From positions 1 through 50,176 of the forward strand of contig WQYI01000012.1 in the NCBI GenBank assembly GCA_009781315.1: a stretch of 50,176 nucleotides of DNA, written 5' to 3'. Made by a program: the position numbers and the translations under genes. Below are positions 19,101 through 26,930 of the stretch, in pieces; the first letter of the stretch is position 1; every line of letters starts with the position of its first letter. A model generated the notes under the pieces. That model was not told the origin of the DNA and searched no databases. It saw only the letters and a program-made list of their open reading frames with translations. This DNA is from Candidatus Endomicrobium embiratermitis. GTDB lineage: Bacteria; Elusimicrobiota; Endomicrobiia; Endomicrobiales; Endomicrobiaceae.

Positions 19101-22100
19101 CACATCCGAAGTCGAATCGCCGATTATTTCCCGCGCGCCGGCTGTTAAAAATAAATCGGGATTTCTTCTGTAGACCGTTTGCCTTATCAGATCGTTTATG
19201 CCGTCGCCGCCTTCTTCGGCAGTATATTTATGGTCAATTAAAAGCTGTGTTCTTTGCGATATGGAAATGTTTTCGTTAAAGAGAATGCTTTGTTCATCGC
19301 TAATCCATATGTCGAATATTCTGTCAATTTCAAATATTGCGGCGAAAGCGTCGGCGTCATGCAATAATCTTGCTTCCGGGTGGGCGTTATGTTCGTCCCT
19401 CGGGATTTTTGTGTTTTCTATTTTTTTATGCCCCAAGCATATTTCTTTCAGTTTTTGTTCGTCTATGTTTTTGTCGGGGAAACGTTTAAAAATGGCATCC
19501 ACCCACGCGGCTGAATTTTCTTCATGCCTGCTTCTTGTGATTAATGTGGAAATATCATGCATAACTACGGCGTATGCAAGATATTTCGGGTCTGTTCTTT
19601 TTGCGAATGAAGGATCTTTCGAAAGTATTTCTATAATGTATTTGTATACAGTAAAAGAGTGGTCGAAATCATGATTTAGGATAACCGCGCGGTTCTTATA
19701 ATATCTTTCAAATAAATACGTCGGTACGGAAGAATGAAGTTTTTGCAGCGCCTCTACAAAATATTCTTCAAATTTAATAAAAAAATCGGCGTCGGGAAAA
19801 GTTTTTGTCCCCAATATTTCAAGCCGAAATCCCTCGAGAGTTTCTTTTAATTCTTCAATACGCACTATGCTGTCAAAAGGTTTTGAAGGTTTTTCGTTTT
19901 TTTCCAGAAGAAGATTAGCGAACAAAATATCTTCATTGGCTTTTCTTTGGTCGCTTGTGTGGCCCGGGTAAGTAAGATATGCTTTTGCGATTGCCCTTAT
20001 TTCGTCATTGTCCGGAGGCATCAGCGCGCCGTTATTCCTAAATATTCCTTCAGTAAGCTGGTTCCGGGCGCTGTCAAAGTTGGAGTATGTGTCCAAATCT
20101 TCAAAAAAAGCGGCATTATCGTCTAAAATTCCGTCCAAAGCGTTTTTTATGCGTTCTATCGCCGTGGGAGTATCTTTAACGCCGCGTTTTATTTTTAAAT
20201 AATAAAGCATGTTGTATATGTCTTTTTGCGATTGTTCTGCTTCGGAAAAATTTCCTACCATTTCATGAGTCAATTCATGAATTATTCCCGCAAAAATAAA
20301 CGCGTGAGCTACGTCTTTGTCTCTTTTTTCAACTTTTGAAATGCCGGAATTCACGTTTATAAAACCGTTTCTGAAATGGTTTTCAAAAAAATGCGAAGAT
20401 TTTTTTACAATCGTTATATTTATGGCCGATTTAAGAAGCGCAGCCGGATTTTTTTCCGGCAATAACATTTTTGCGTTATCCACGGCTTTATCCAGCATTT
20501 CCCGCATCATTTCAGTGTTAAGCCATTGTCCCGCTATTTTATTATCGACATACACCAATATTTTTTTGCCGTCCACGGTTACGGGAAATCCCATGGAATT
20601 TCCTTGCGTCACATTTTTTTCACCGAAACGTTTGACGGCATTTTGGGCGAGATTAGATTTCAGGTGTTTGTCTATGAAAGAAAAAAACGATAAGCGTAAT
20701 CTGTTATTTCTGATTATTCTGAAATATTTCGGCATGTTCATGTGATTGGCGGCGAATTCGTCAAATACTACTCTGTTGTTTCTTAGCTGTAAAATAATTT
20801 CGCGGTTTGAACTTTCGGTCCGTATAATAAATTTGCCGTTTTCAATCTCCGCGGTGAAATAATTTTCAGGAACGGCTTTGTTTTCTTCGGAAAGTTTTTT
20901 TACCCAGTCTTCTATGATTTCTTTCAGTTTTTGGGGAGGAACGTTTTCGGCGTTCGCGCTGATAATTGCCTCAAGCAGCCTGTCAAAATAAGTTTCTCTC
21001 AAAACGGCGTCCGGTATTATATCGGCAAGCATTATCGGAACGAGGCTTAGCGCGTCGGAAGAATAATCTGCGTTTAATCTTGTCGAATATAAAGATTGCG
21101 CTTCTATCGCTTTTAGCGCCGGCGTAACCACGACGTAAGACATTTTATTGTCGGCAAGTTTTTTTAAAAAATCGGTGTGAAAACCGCCTGCGACAAAAAC
21201 GTTTAAAGAATTTGATTTGGAGTTTTTTAAATGTTTTAATGCGTTTTTCAGGAAAACTTCGTCCCTTTTTATGTTTATATCGTAGTAATCTTTGAAAGAG
21301 TCATCGTCTAACAGCCGAAGCCCGTCGTATCCGCCGTAATATTTTTTCAAAAGCGCTTTGTAGCGTCCGAGATTTAAACTGAAATAGCGCCAGTTCTGGG
21401 GAGTCAAATTTAAAGAAAAGTAATTCTCAAGCATTGATGTCATTTTAGAAATCGTAAGCAGCTCGCGCGCGGAAAGATTTCCGTAGTCGTTTTCTATCAG
21501 ATCTTCAATGTATTTGTTAAACTGCCAAAAAGAATCAAAATGGTTTATAGCCGAGCGTTTCGCAGACGTTTCAAGAAAAGCGGCCAAATCCGGATATTGA
21601 TTTGCGAAATCATATCTTTTGTCGTTGAAAATTTCATTAAGTTTGCCGTAGAAAAAATTTACGCTGCCGGAATTATCGTTTAAATCTTTATAATCTTTAT
21701 AACTTAAAGTTTCTCTAAGTTTCAAAATACAGGTTTGAAGCTGTTTTTTTATTTTCCCGGCATTTAAGTTTTCAAGAGTTTCAGAGGAATAAATTTCTTT
21801 GGCAAGCTCGGACTGCTTTACCGGATAAGCGGACTCTATGCTTAAATCATAGATGTCGTTGAATTTTACGTCGGGATTTAACAGAAATTTATTGATTGCC
21901 GAATATTTTCCTTCGAGTTTTTTCGAAATGTCTTTTAAAATGAGTTTTTTAAAAGATTTAATATTTTCCGAATTCTTATTGTAAACATCGTTAAGGCGGT
22001 ACGCGTTTGCCACGTTTGAAAAATATAAATCCCAATCTTCAATGCCGTAGGCAATGTCAAAATTATCTTTCAAAAACAGTTCGGCGCCGCTCAAATAACC

Positions 22101-22493
22101 TATGTTTAAAAGATAGTCCGCGGCTGCGGCGCTGGTGTCCTGCGGCAGAGTTGATATAATATTGTTTTGTATTTTGCCGAAAGGAGCTCCTTCAATGATT
22201 ACTTTTTCCACATTGAATTTTGAATTTAAAGATGAGATTACGTCACAGATATTCTTTTGTACTGCGGGATTGCAGTGCAGATCCTGTATGAAAACTAATA
22301 CTTTGTCTCCGTTTGCAATATAGGTTTCCGTGACCTCTGCGGATGAATTTTTCGAAATAACTGAAGTTATTTCGTTTATAATATCTTCCGAAGTAACGGG
22401 AGATGATGCTTGCAAAGGATATGCGAAAACGCATGACAGGAAGAAACACAATAATGTAAAGACTGAAACCGCGCGGTTAAACGTTTTTTGCAT
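16104..22493 (-). CDS. Giant exported multidomain hydrolase-like protein
   Basis: I do not recognise this 2129-residue protein as a named family. In order it shows: a signal peptide (residues 1 to about 29, ending YPLQASS); an EreA/ChaN/TraB-like domain (about 45-470, with VLVFIQDLHCNP, VIIEGAPFG and VAGGFHTDFL near 437); an HELTHE zinc-metallopeptidase motif (about 739-744); and an HD domain (about 935-1060: NHDFDHS, VMHDIS, LLHDADAF). A PPP-type phosphatase domain runs over about 1219-1850: SDIHGG, GDLLDRGP, GNHDLY, then after a roughly 380-residue insert YMHSLLP (1694), FAGHNP (1796) and NADHG. The last 270 residues match nothing I know. There is no membrane anchor after the signal, so it is probably periplasmic or secreted. 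AGAGGTG lies eight bases before the ATG. Related N-terminal domains occur in very large Omnitrophota/Elusimicrobiota proteins, to my memory only. Confidence 0.8.
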   Translation of the reverse strand: MQKTFNRAVSVFTLLCFFLSCVFAYPLQASSPVTSEDIINEITSVISKNSSAEVTETYIANGDKVLVFIQDLHCNPAVQKNICDVISSLNSKFNVEKVIIEGAPFGKIQNNIISTLPQDTSAAAADYLLNIGYLSGAELFLKDNFDIAYGIEDWDLYFSNVANAYRLNDVYNKNSENIKSFKKLILKDISKKLEGKYSAINKFLLNPDVKFNDIYDLSIESAYPVKQSELAKEIYSSETLENLNAGKIKKQLQTCILKLRETLSYKDYKDLNDNSGSVNFFYGKLNEIFNDKRYDFANQYPDLAAFLETSAKRSAINHFDSFWQFNKYIEDLIENDYGNLSARELLTISKMTSMLENYFSLNLTPQNWRYFSLNLGRYKALLKKYYGGYDGLRLLDDDSFKDYYDINIKRDEVFLKNALKHLKNSKSNSLNVFVAGGFHTDFLKKLADNKMSYVVVTPALKAIEAQSLYSTRLNADYSSDALSLVPIMLADIIPDAVLRETYFDRLLEAIISANAENVPPQKLKEIIEDWVKKLSEENKAVPENYFTAEIENGKFIIRTESSNREIILQLRNNRVVFDEFAANHMNMPKYFRIIRNNRLRLSFFSFIDKHLKSNLAQNAVKRFGEKNVTQGNSMGFPVTVDGKKILVYVDNKIAGQWLNTEMMREMLDKAVDNAKMLLPEKNPAALLKSAINITIVKKSSHFFENHFRNGFINVNSGISKVEKRDKDVAHAFIFAGIIHELTHEMVGNFSEAEQSQKDIYNMLYYLKIKRGVKDTPTAIERIKNALDGILDDNAAFFEDLDTYSNFDSARNQLTEGIFRNNGALMPPDNDEIRAIAKAYLTYPGHTSDQRKANEDILFANLLLEKNEKPSKPFDSIVRIEELKETLEGFRLEILGTKTFPDADFFIKFEEYFVEALQKLHSSVPTYLFERYYKNRAVILNHDFDHSFTVYKYIIEILSKDPSFAKRTDPKYLAYAVVMHDISTLITRSRHEENSAAWVDAIFKRFPDKNIDEQKLKEICLGHKKIENTKIPRDEHNAHPEARLLHDADAFAAIFEIDRIFDIWISDEQSILFNENISISQRTQLLIDHKYTAEEGGDGINDLIRQTVYRRNPDLFLTAGAREIIGDSTSDVETLKAFIQMKLNAANAKVLKDKLKLKNPENAYNVEDIMVRINDVIDRTVQALKERVAVTVRHQVRTDFFNLIKFITKYLFAKGRLPKVIILSDIHGGAQRLKELLAHALDIDEKQIDLENNLVNFKNILSNKAKQDNFKIIFLGDLLDRGPEQIAAWEIIQAVIDSGSGVAVTGNHDLYAFMNVAAVHLPYYEGYNGIPKNYQTVDLEDEEITYGYRNPVEDLAERQTSKNEDIAQEATSQIIWAKKLAQYMENADKRQKEHTKTLKEIIDMFNKMYNLEENENAKIDNINFSKEKDILNNPSGIFAKEENVYLLNWWKKIIGHDVGVWVYTGFKAADKMSINWWIDRKVELDVIKNKYPHHHEEWKKMEALIDEVISSQKEKMRQELKKGNWQWAILDAIMYLNYQSTEWNALDWVYHKDWGSVTGDGFLAQRNKELVGETIYETNEKYKHLSGFVSKTIIEALTKNPGISLAELASILKEKNSIPEDNALTKLFNEFCSDNNSLNLIVGRLAGDKEHNYENGRLLNNSNYLSDYKIRALGEFYKNNFALHVKDMFGFSYMHSLLPVNDDGVVSIGTRGGGLRYKGEYYPPEKILEGLEKISLDIRNFQLGQDNISQIMEALNLITSIYSDVSTKIKPKDIAFQKKTGFGKIFNPLKILLLFAGHNPFDKLKKEKIGTTESDDNNMIRLINADHGISPKYGNMGSLFVVDPAKGVYSYGFEDSVSETIIEKNMVSKDSLDALLRISAEYNLFDFLRSRFGFFKIELEKTIRKAEKRRQQKTLKNNVFLFVPSLEKTLSSENFSENFMDADDLTRKKGKSFVIAFEDRITKDILPSQSRLIQKTTMDINGELETADIMLNSYGKTNVILIKTDKILDSRLKKQFLLNAVLPIINEDSALKDIVNKKGKRVFVKLEEDISSGEISFDESKLFGMSFVIPAEYASAAVKKVYDASAYGFIKGFAGSVFVEFTRAAKPDVENILRKQVPATIHSADILRAA

Positions 22494-22513
22494 ATCGCCA
22501 CACCTCTGTTTAA

Positions 22514-22541
22514 TATACTATATAATTGTATATATAGTATA
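22514..22541 (-). promoter_or_regulatory. 11-bp palindrome over the giant gene's likely promoter
   Basis: TATACTATATA (22514-22524) and TATATAGTATA (22531-22541) form a perfect inverted repeat with a six-base centre. On the minus strand a TTGAAG, 17 bases, TATATA promoter can be read, with its -10 box inside the palindrome. A dimeric regulator bound here would block transcription of the giant gene. The promoter call is weaker than the palindrome. Confidence 0.5.
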
Positions 22542-22596
22542 CAATAATAATAGCTTCAAAATTGAATAAACAAACAAATTTCACATATTTTTTACA

Positions 22597-22625
22597 TTTA
22601 CATTTATATTCGAATTTGATAAATT
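22597..22625 (+). promoter_or_regulatory. Tandem promoter copy 1 (weaker -10)
   Basis: TTTACA (22597-22602), 17 bases, TAAATT (22620-22625). The spacer contains TTATATTCGAATTTGA, almost the same as in the copies at 22669 and 23658. Confidence 0.45.
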
Positions 22626-22668
22626 CCGAAATATAATGTAAATTTTTTGGTGAGATTATTTATGTTAT

Positions 22669-22697
22669 TTCACATTTATATTGGAATTTGATATAAT
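22669..22697 (+). promoter_or_regulatory. Promoter of the beta-barrel gene
   Basis: TTCACA (22669-22674), 17 bases, TATAAT (22692-22697). The spacer TTTATATTGGAATTTGA and the downstream TTCGGT match the rpsO promoter at 23658-23686. Transcription would start near 22704, giving a 150-base leader. Confidence 0.7.
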
Positions 22698-22853
22698 TTT
22701 TCGGTCGTTAGTAGTGATACAGAGTGTTAGTTGCAAAAGACGCAGAAAAAGTTTATAGCGGTAATTTTTATAATTTTCCTGCAACATAAGAGCTTTTAAA
22801 GCTAAAAGTTTTTAAAGCCAAAAAGATGTTGAGGAATTAAAAGGGAGGATAGA

Positions 22854-23537
22854 ATGAAAAAAGTTGTGAGTGCACTATTGTGCGTGATGTTTGCTTCGGC
22901 GGTGGTTTTTGCTGCGTCTAGTACGGGAAATAAGAGTTCCGGCACGGCGGCTAAGCCTGCTGCCGCGGCTCCTTCCGTTAAAAAAACTCCCGCGGCTTCA
23001 CCTGCGCCGGCTGCTGCGTCCTCTTCTGTTAAAAAAACTACAGTTGCTACGCCTGCGGCAACTAAAACAACAGCTAAGCAAAGTGTTGCGGAACCTGTTA
23101 AAAACGGCGGACAGATGGCGGTAGGTTATTCAGTAGTAGATTATTCCGGAGGCAACGGATGGACCGTCGATAATCTTGCTTTCAGATACCGTATAAACGA
23201 TTTGCTTGCCGTAGAAGGGCTTTTAGGATTTAACGCGGGAGACGCCGGCAATGCTTTTGTGTTTGGCGGTAAAGTTTTTTATACAATTAAAGAATATTCA
23301 ACATTCAATGTATACGGCACCGGAGGAATGAATCTGGGCGTAATAGACCCCGACGGCGGTGAGTCTACGACAATTTTCGGAATTATGGCCGGAGCCGGCG
23401 TTGAATACTTTATAGCGCGCAACCTTTCAATATCTTCGGAATTGGGGTTAGCCGGTAATTTTATGAAAGATAATAATATGTTCGGGACTATCGGAAATTG
23501 GGTGTCTAACTTAGGTATCAGATATTATTTGGACTGA
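22854..23537 (+). CDS. Outer-membrane beta-barrel protein with an Ala/Pro/Lys-rich linker
   Basis: The 227-residue product has a signal peptide (residues 1 to about 21, ending FAAS). A low-complexity Ala/Pro/Lys/Thr linker follows (about 22-82, with SSVKKT repeated), then an OmpA/OmpW-like eight-stranded barrel (about 85-227). The barrel shows alternating hydrophobic strands (QMAVGYSVVDYSG, LLAVEGLLGFNAG, NVYGTGGMNLGV, GIMAGAGVEYFI) and a final strand LGIRYYLD. The basic linker could contact peptidoglycan or the cytoplasmic-membrane surface, but that is a guess. It is transcribed from its own promoter and closed by its own terminator, so it is a single-gene unit, typical of an abundant envelope protein. 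Confidence 0.78.
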   Translation: MKKVVSALLCVMFASAVVFAASSTGNKSSGTAAKPAAAAPSVKKTPAASPAPAAASSSVKKTTVATPAATKTTAKQSVAEPVKNGGQMAVGYSVVDYSGGNGWTVDNLAFRYRINDLLAVEGLLGFNAGDAGNAFVFGGKVFYTIKEYSTFNVYGTGGMNLGVIDPDGGESTTIFGIMAGAGVEYFIARNLSISSELGLAGNFMKDNNMFGTIGNWVSNLGIRYYLD

Positions 23538-23554
23538 TAAATAACGATTTTAAG

Positions 23555-23591
23555 AGCCCGCCTTTTGCCTTTTAAAGGCGGGCTTTTTTTT
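23555..23591 (+). terminator. Strong intrinsic terminator after the beta-barrel gene
   Basis: AGCCCGCCTTT (23555-23565) pairs perfectly with AAAGGCGGGCT (23574-23584) and is followed by eight T residues. It isolates the beta-barrel gene from rpsO. Confidence 0.93.
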
Positions 23592-23657
23592 GTATATAAA
23601 ACTGCCCGCGCGGCTAACGGTTATGATGTTTATCCTGACGGGTCGCATGTATGCGTG

Positions 23658-23686
23658 TTTACATCTATATAGGAATTTGATATAAT
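23658..23686 (+). promoter_or_regulatory. Promoter of rpsO-pnp
   Basis: TTTACA (23658-23663), 17 bases, TATAAT (23681-23686). The spacer TCTATATAGGAATTTGA is nearly identical to that of the beta-barrel promoter, and TTCGGT follows in both. Confidence 0.75.
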
Positions 23687-23736
23687 CATTCGGTTAGCAT
23701 AATAAAAAACACAACTAAACTCAAGGAGTTGCAACA

Positions 23737-23997
23737 ATGGCATTTGCAAAAAAAGAAGTAGTCGAAAAATTTAAAACGCACGCTACCGATACCGGTTCTC
23801 CCGAAGTTCAGGTCGCGTTGCTTACGTCGAGAATTAAATATCTTTCCGACCATTTTCAAAAATATCCGAAAGATTTTGCTTCAAGAGTAGGTTTCCTTAA
23901 AATGATAGGACAAAGAAGAAGATTGCTTGATTATTTGAAAAAACACAATAAAAGCAGCTATTCTTCGTTGATTAAAAGTTTAGACCTTAGAAAGTAA
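23737..23997 (+). CDS. rpsO: 30S ribosomal protein S15
   Basis: S15 binds the central domain of 16S rRNA early in small-subunit assembly. The 86-residue product carries the family core TGSPEVQVALLTSRIKYLSDH and KMIGQRRRLLDYLKK, and is close to the usual 88 to 89 residues. AAGGAG precedes the ATG. The order rpsO-pnp is conserved across bacteria, and S15 often represses its own mRNA in the leader; I see no specific pseudoknot here. Confidence 0.97.
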   Translation: MAFAKKEVVEKFKTHATDTGSPEVQVALLTSRIKYLSDHFQKYPKDFASRVGFLKMIGQRRRLLDYLKKHNKSSYSSLIKSLDLRK

Positions 23998-24050
23998 TAT
24001 AAGGCAAATAAAAAGTCCCGGTCTGCTCAAAGGATGCAAAGAAACACCAA

Positions 24051-24140
24051 AACGGCAATTGACAAATTACAATGAACAAATAAAAATTATTATGGTCTTT
24101 GTCGTTAATTGTTAATTGAAAATTGTTACTTGTAAATTGT
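24051..24140. repeat. Scaffold repeat with AATTAACA-type arms, copy A
   Basis: AACGGCA head at 24051. The first arm is of ATTACAAT/AACAAATA words, then TTTGTCGTT at 24098-24106, then a complementary arm (GTTAATTGTTAATTG and on to AATTG near 24139). It fills the rpsO-pnp gap. Confidence 0.7.
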
Positions 24141-24202
24141 TTTTCGAATAGGGTGTTTGTTTGGATCTTTTGCGCGGCGAACCGGGTAAATGGAGCGTAA
24201 AA

Positions 24203-26272
24203 GTGGAGTATTTTAAAAAAGAAGTTGACGTAGCAGGAAAAAAAATTATTATCGAATCCGGAAAACTTGCAAAACAGGCGAGCGGTTCGTGCATGGTAAG
24301 AATCGGAGAAACTACGGTTTTGGTTAACGCCGTAGCTTCAAAAGAACCTAAAGAAGGCATAGATTTTATGCCTTTGACCGTAGATTACAGAGAAAGAACG
24401 TATGCCGCGGGAAGAATTCCCGGCGGTTTTTTTAAAAGAGAAGCAAAACCAAGAGACAGTGAAATACTTGTCAGCAGGCTTATCGACAGAAGCATAAGGC
24501 CCCTTTTTCCGGAATACTGGAGAAACGATACCCAGATTTCAGCCATAGTGCTTTCCCACGACGGCGAGAATGATGCCGAAACGGCAAGCATTATAGGAAC
24601 TTCCGTAGCCCTTATGATATCCGATCTGCCTTTTTATACGCCTATAGCCTCCGTGAGAATCGGCAGAGTAAACGGCGAACTTATAGTAAATCCCACGATA
24701 GCCCAGCAGGATGCGAGCGACTTGGATTTGATCGTCAGCGGAACCGAAGACGCTTTGACAATGGTTGAAGCGGGCGCTTTGGAACTTTCTGAAGAAGAAA
24801 TGCTTGCGGCGTTAAATCTTGCAAAAGAAAACATAAAAGGAATTTGCGCTTTTCAAAAAGAACTTCCTTCAAAAACAAAAATTCAGGTACCGGAGCCTCA
24901 GTATAACGGGGCGATGAAAGCCGATATTGAAGCCGAAGCAATCGACAATGCCGAAGAAGGCGTTACGATTAAAGAAAAAGGCGAGAGAGACGCGTTTTGG
25001 TCGGGATTTAAAAAAGACATTACAAAAAGAATGCTCGAAAAATATCCCGAGGAACTTAAAGGCACAATCGACGCTATTCTTGAAAATATATTTTACGTTA
25101 AAGCCAGAGAACTTGTTTTGAACAAAAGAGTCCGCACGGACGCGAGAGGTTTGGAAGAAATAAGGCCTATTTCCGTTGAAACCTCTTTTTTGCCTAGGGT
25201 TCACGGCTCGGCTCTTTTTACAAGAGGACAGACTCAGGCTTTGGCTACGGTAACGCTCGGCACGCCGGGTGATATGCAGATTATGGACGAGCTTGCCGGC
25301 GAATATAAAGAACGCTTTATGCTTCACTATAATTTTCCGGGTTTTTCCACGGGCGAAGCAAAAGGCGAGCGTTCCACGAGCAGAAGAGAAATCGGTCACG
25401 GAGCTTTGGCGAAAAGAGCGTTAAGAGCAATATTGCCTCCCGAAGAAGATTTCGGTTACACAATAAGAATAGTTTCGGATATTTTAGAGTCGAACGGTTC
25501 GTCTTCAATGGCGTCGGTTTGCGGCGGTTCTCTTGCGTTGTTTAACGCGGGAGTTCCGGTAAAAGCCAGCTGCGCGGGCGTTGCGATGGGGCTTATAAAA
25601 GAAGGCGATAACTATGTTGTTTTAACCGATATTATGGGAATGGAAGATCATTTGGGCGATATGGATTTTAAAGTAGCGGGAACAAGAAAAGGCATAACAG
25701 CGCTGCAGATGGATATAAAAATTTCAGGGCTTACCACGGAAATTATGGCTCAGGCTTTGGAGCAGGCAAAGCGCGGAAGATTCTTTATATTAGATAAAAT
25801 GGACGCGGCTGTGTCCGCTCCAAGCAACGCTCTTTCGCAATACGCTCCGAAAATGGCGACTTTAATGATTCCTCCTAAAAAAATCGGCGAACTTATCGGT
25901 CCCGGGGGAAAGAACATAAAGAAAATTCAGGAAGAAAATGAAGTAAAGATAGACATTGAAGAAAGCGGGAAAGTCTCCATATCGGGTATGGACTCCGAAA
26001 AAGTAAACAGAGCGAGAGATATTGTTGAAGCGTTTACGGCCGAAGTAGAAGTGGGCAAAATATACAAAGGCAAAGTAGTAAGGATTATAGAAATCGGAGC
26101 GTTTGTTGAAATTCTGCCCGGAAAAGACGGGATGGTGCACATTTCGCAGCTTTCGGACAGCCATGTGAAAAAGGTTGAAGATGCCGTGAAAGTTGGCGAA
26201 GAAGTTACCGTTAAAGTTTTAAAAATAGATGAGAAAGGCAGGGTAAATTTAAGCATAAAAGCAGCGAGATAA
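24203..26272 (+). CDS. pnp: Polyribonucleotide nucleotidyltransferase (PNPase)
   Basis: PNPase degrades RNA phosphorolytically from the 3' end and is a core part of the RNA degradosome. The product (689 residues from this start) has two RNase PH-like domains (about residues 5-215 and 285-510, with FTRGQTQAL and ERSTSRREIGHGALAKRAL). An all-alpha linker lies between them, and a KH domain (GPGGKNIKKI) and an S1 domain (GKVVRIIEIGAFVEILPG) close the protein. The GTG at 24203 has GGAG seven bases upstream and matches the normal N-terminus of the family. A TTG at 24161 would add 14 atypical residues. Confidence 0.93.
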   Translation: MEYFKKEVDVAGKKIIIESGKLAKQASGSCMVRIGETTVLVNAVASKEPKEGIDFMPLTVDYRERTYAAGRIPGGFFKREAKPRDSEILVSRLIDRSIRPLFPEYWRNDTQISAIVLSHDGENDAETASIIGTSVALMISDLPFYTPIASVRIGRVNGELIVNPTIAQQDASDLDLIVSGTEDALTMVEAGALELSEEEMLAALNLAKENIKGICAFQKELPSKTKIQVPEPQYNGAMKADIEAEAIDNAEEGVTIKEKGERDAFWSGFKKDITKRMLEKYPEELKGTIDAILENIFYVKARELVLNKRVRTDARGLEEIRPISVETSFLPRVHGSALFTRGQTQALATVTLGTPGDMQIMDELAGEYKERFMLHYNFPGFSTGEAKGERSTSRREIGHGALAKRALRAILPPEEDFGYTIRIVSDILESNGSSSMASVCGGSLALFNAGVPVKASCAGVAMGLIKEGDNYVVLTDIMGMEDHLGDMDFKVAGTRKGITALQMDIKISGLTTEIMAQALEQAKRGRFFILDKMDAAVSAPSNALSQYAPKMATLMIPPKKIGELIGPGGKNIKKIQEENEVKIDIEESGKVSISGMDSEKVNRARDIVEAFTAEVEVGKIYKGKVVRIIEIGAFVEILPGKDGMVHISQLSDSHVKKVEDAVKVGEEVTVKVLKIDEKGRVNLSIKAAR

Positions 26273-26360
26273 CGGCAAATAACAAATTACAATTAACAAA
26301 TAAGAATTAAAATCTGGTTTTTGTCGTTTATTGTTAATTGAAAATTGTTATTTGTAAATT
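26270..26360. repeat. Scaffold repeat copy B, head on the pnp stop codon
   Basis: TAACGGCAA starts at the pnp TAA (26270-26272). AACAAATTACAATTAAC words follow, then TTTGTCGTT (about 26329-26337) and complementary TTGTTAATTG words up to 26360. The arms can fold back on each other. The accB binding site AAAGGG begins directly after it. Confidence 0.72.
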
Positions 26361-26372
26361 AAAAGGGTTAAC

Positions 26373-26831
26373 ATGCCAAACAACGACATTAAAAACAAAG
26401 TAAAATCTCTTTACGAAATAATGAAAGACGAGAAAGTCCGGGAATTGGAAGTCAATTCCAAAGAATACAGCGTTGTCATTAAGCGTAAAGACCCGAATGA
26501 GGTCGCCGAGGCGGTTTCCGTGCAAAAGGCTGCGCTAAAACCGGTTGCCGCTAATTTTGAAGAAGCTTCGAAATCCGAAGCCAAAATTTCCGGCGAAACA
26601 ATAAAATCTCCGATAACCGGCGTTTTTTACCAATCGCCGTCTCCGTCTTCGCCCGTTTTTGCAAAAGAGGGCGATATTATTGAAACCGGCAAAACTTTGT
26701 GTATAATTGAAGCTATGAAAGTTATGAACGAAATTAAGGCGACTTTTAAAACAAAAATAGTAAAGATTTTAGCCGAAAACGGAAAACCCGTAAATTCCGG
26801 TCAGGATTTGTTTGAGATTGAAAAAGCCTGA
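26373..26831 (+). CDS. accB: Biotin carboxyl carrier protein of acetyl-CoA carboxylase
   Basis: AccB carries the biotin that shuttles carboxyl groups in the first step of fatty-acid synthesis. The 152-residue product has a variable N-terminal half and a biotinyl domain (about residues 72-152) with the biotinylation motif EAMKVMNEI, target Lys at about 116, and the exposed-thumb region SPSPSSPVF typical of AccB. Length is normal. The biotin carboxylase partner accC is not adjacent, which is unusual but not rare; a decarboxylase or pyruvate carboxylase carrier is less likely given the thumb. Confidence 0.9.
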   Translation: MPNNDIKNKVKSLYEIMKDEKVRELEVNSKEYSVVIKRKDPNEVAEAVSVQKAALKPVAANFEEASKSEAKISGETIKSPITGVFYQSPSPSSPVFAKEGDIIETGKTLCIIEAMKVMNEIKATFKTKIVKILAENGKPVNSGQDLFEIEKA

Positions 26832-26916
26832 AACGGCAATTAACAGTTTACAATTAACAAATAAAAACTTCGGGTATTTGTCGTTAATTGTAATTTGTAA
26901 ATTGTTAATTGTTAAT
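26830..26916. repeat. Scaffold repeat copy C
   Basis: AACGGCAA starts right after the accB stop codon. AACAGTTTACAATTAACA words follow, then GGGTATTTGTCGTT (about 26871-26884) and complementary AATTGTAATTTGTAAATTG words ending next to the AGAGGTG binding site of the next gene. Confidence 0.72.
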
Positions 26917-26930
26917 TAGAGGTGCAAAAC

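Larger units (their letters stand above)
22494..22853. other. Gene-free AT-rich divergent control region
   Basis: This 360-base stretch separates the leftward giant gene from the rightward beta-barrel gene. I see no small gene in it. It holds a palindrome over the leftward start region, two tandem rightward promoters with the same spacer, and an untranslated leader of about 150 bases. The leader contains an AGCTTTTAAAGCT hairpin near 22789-22801 and ends in GGGAGG before the ATG at 22854. Confidence 0.7.

Noticed and set aside
24051-26916. Regularly recurring repeats considered as a CRISPR array
   Set aside because: The copies are separated by whole genes, their arms are palindromic and variable, and there are no equal-length spacers or cas genes.
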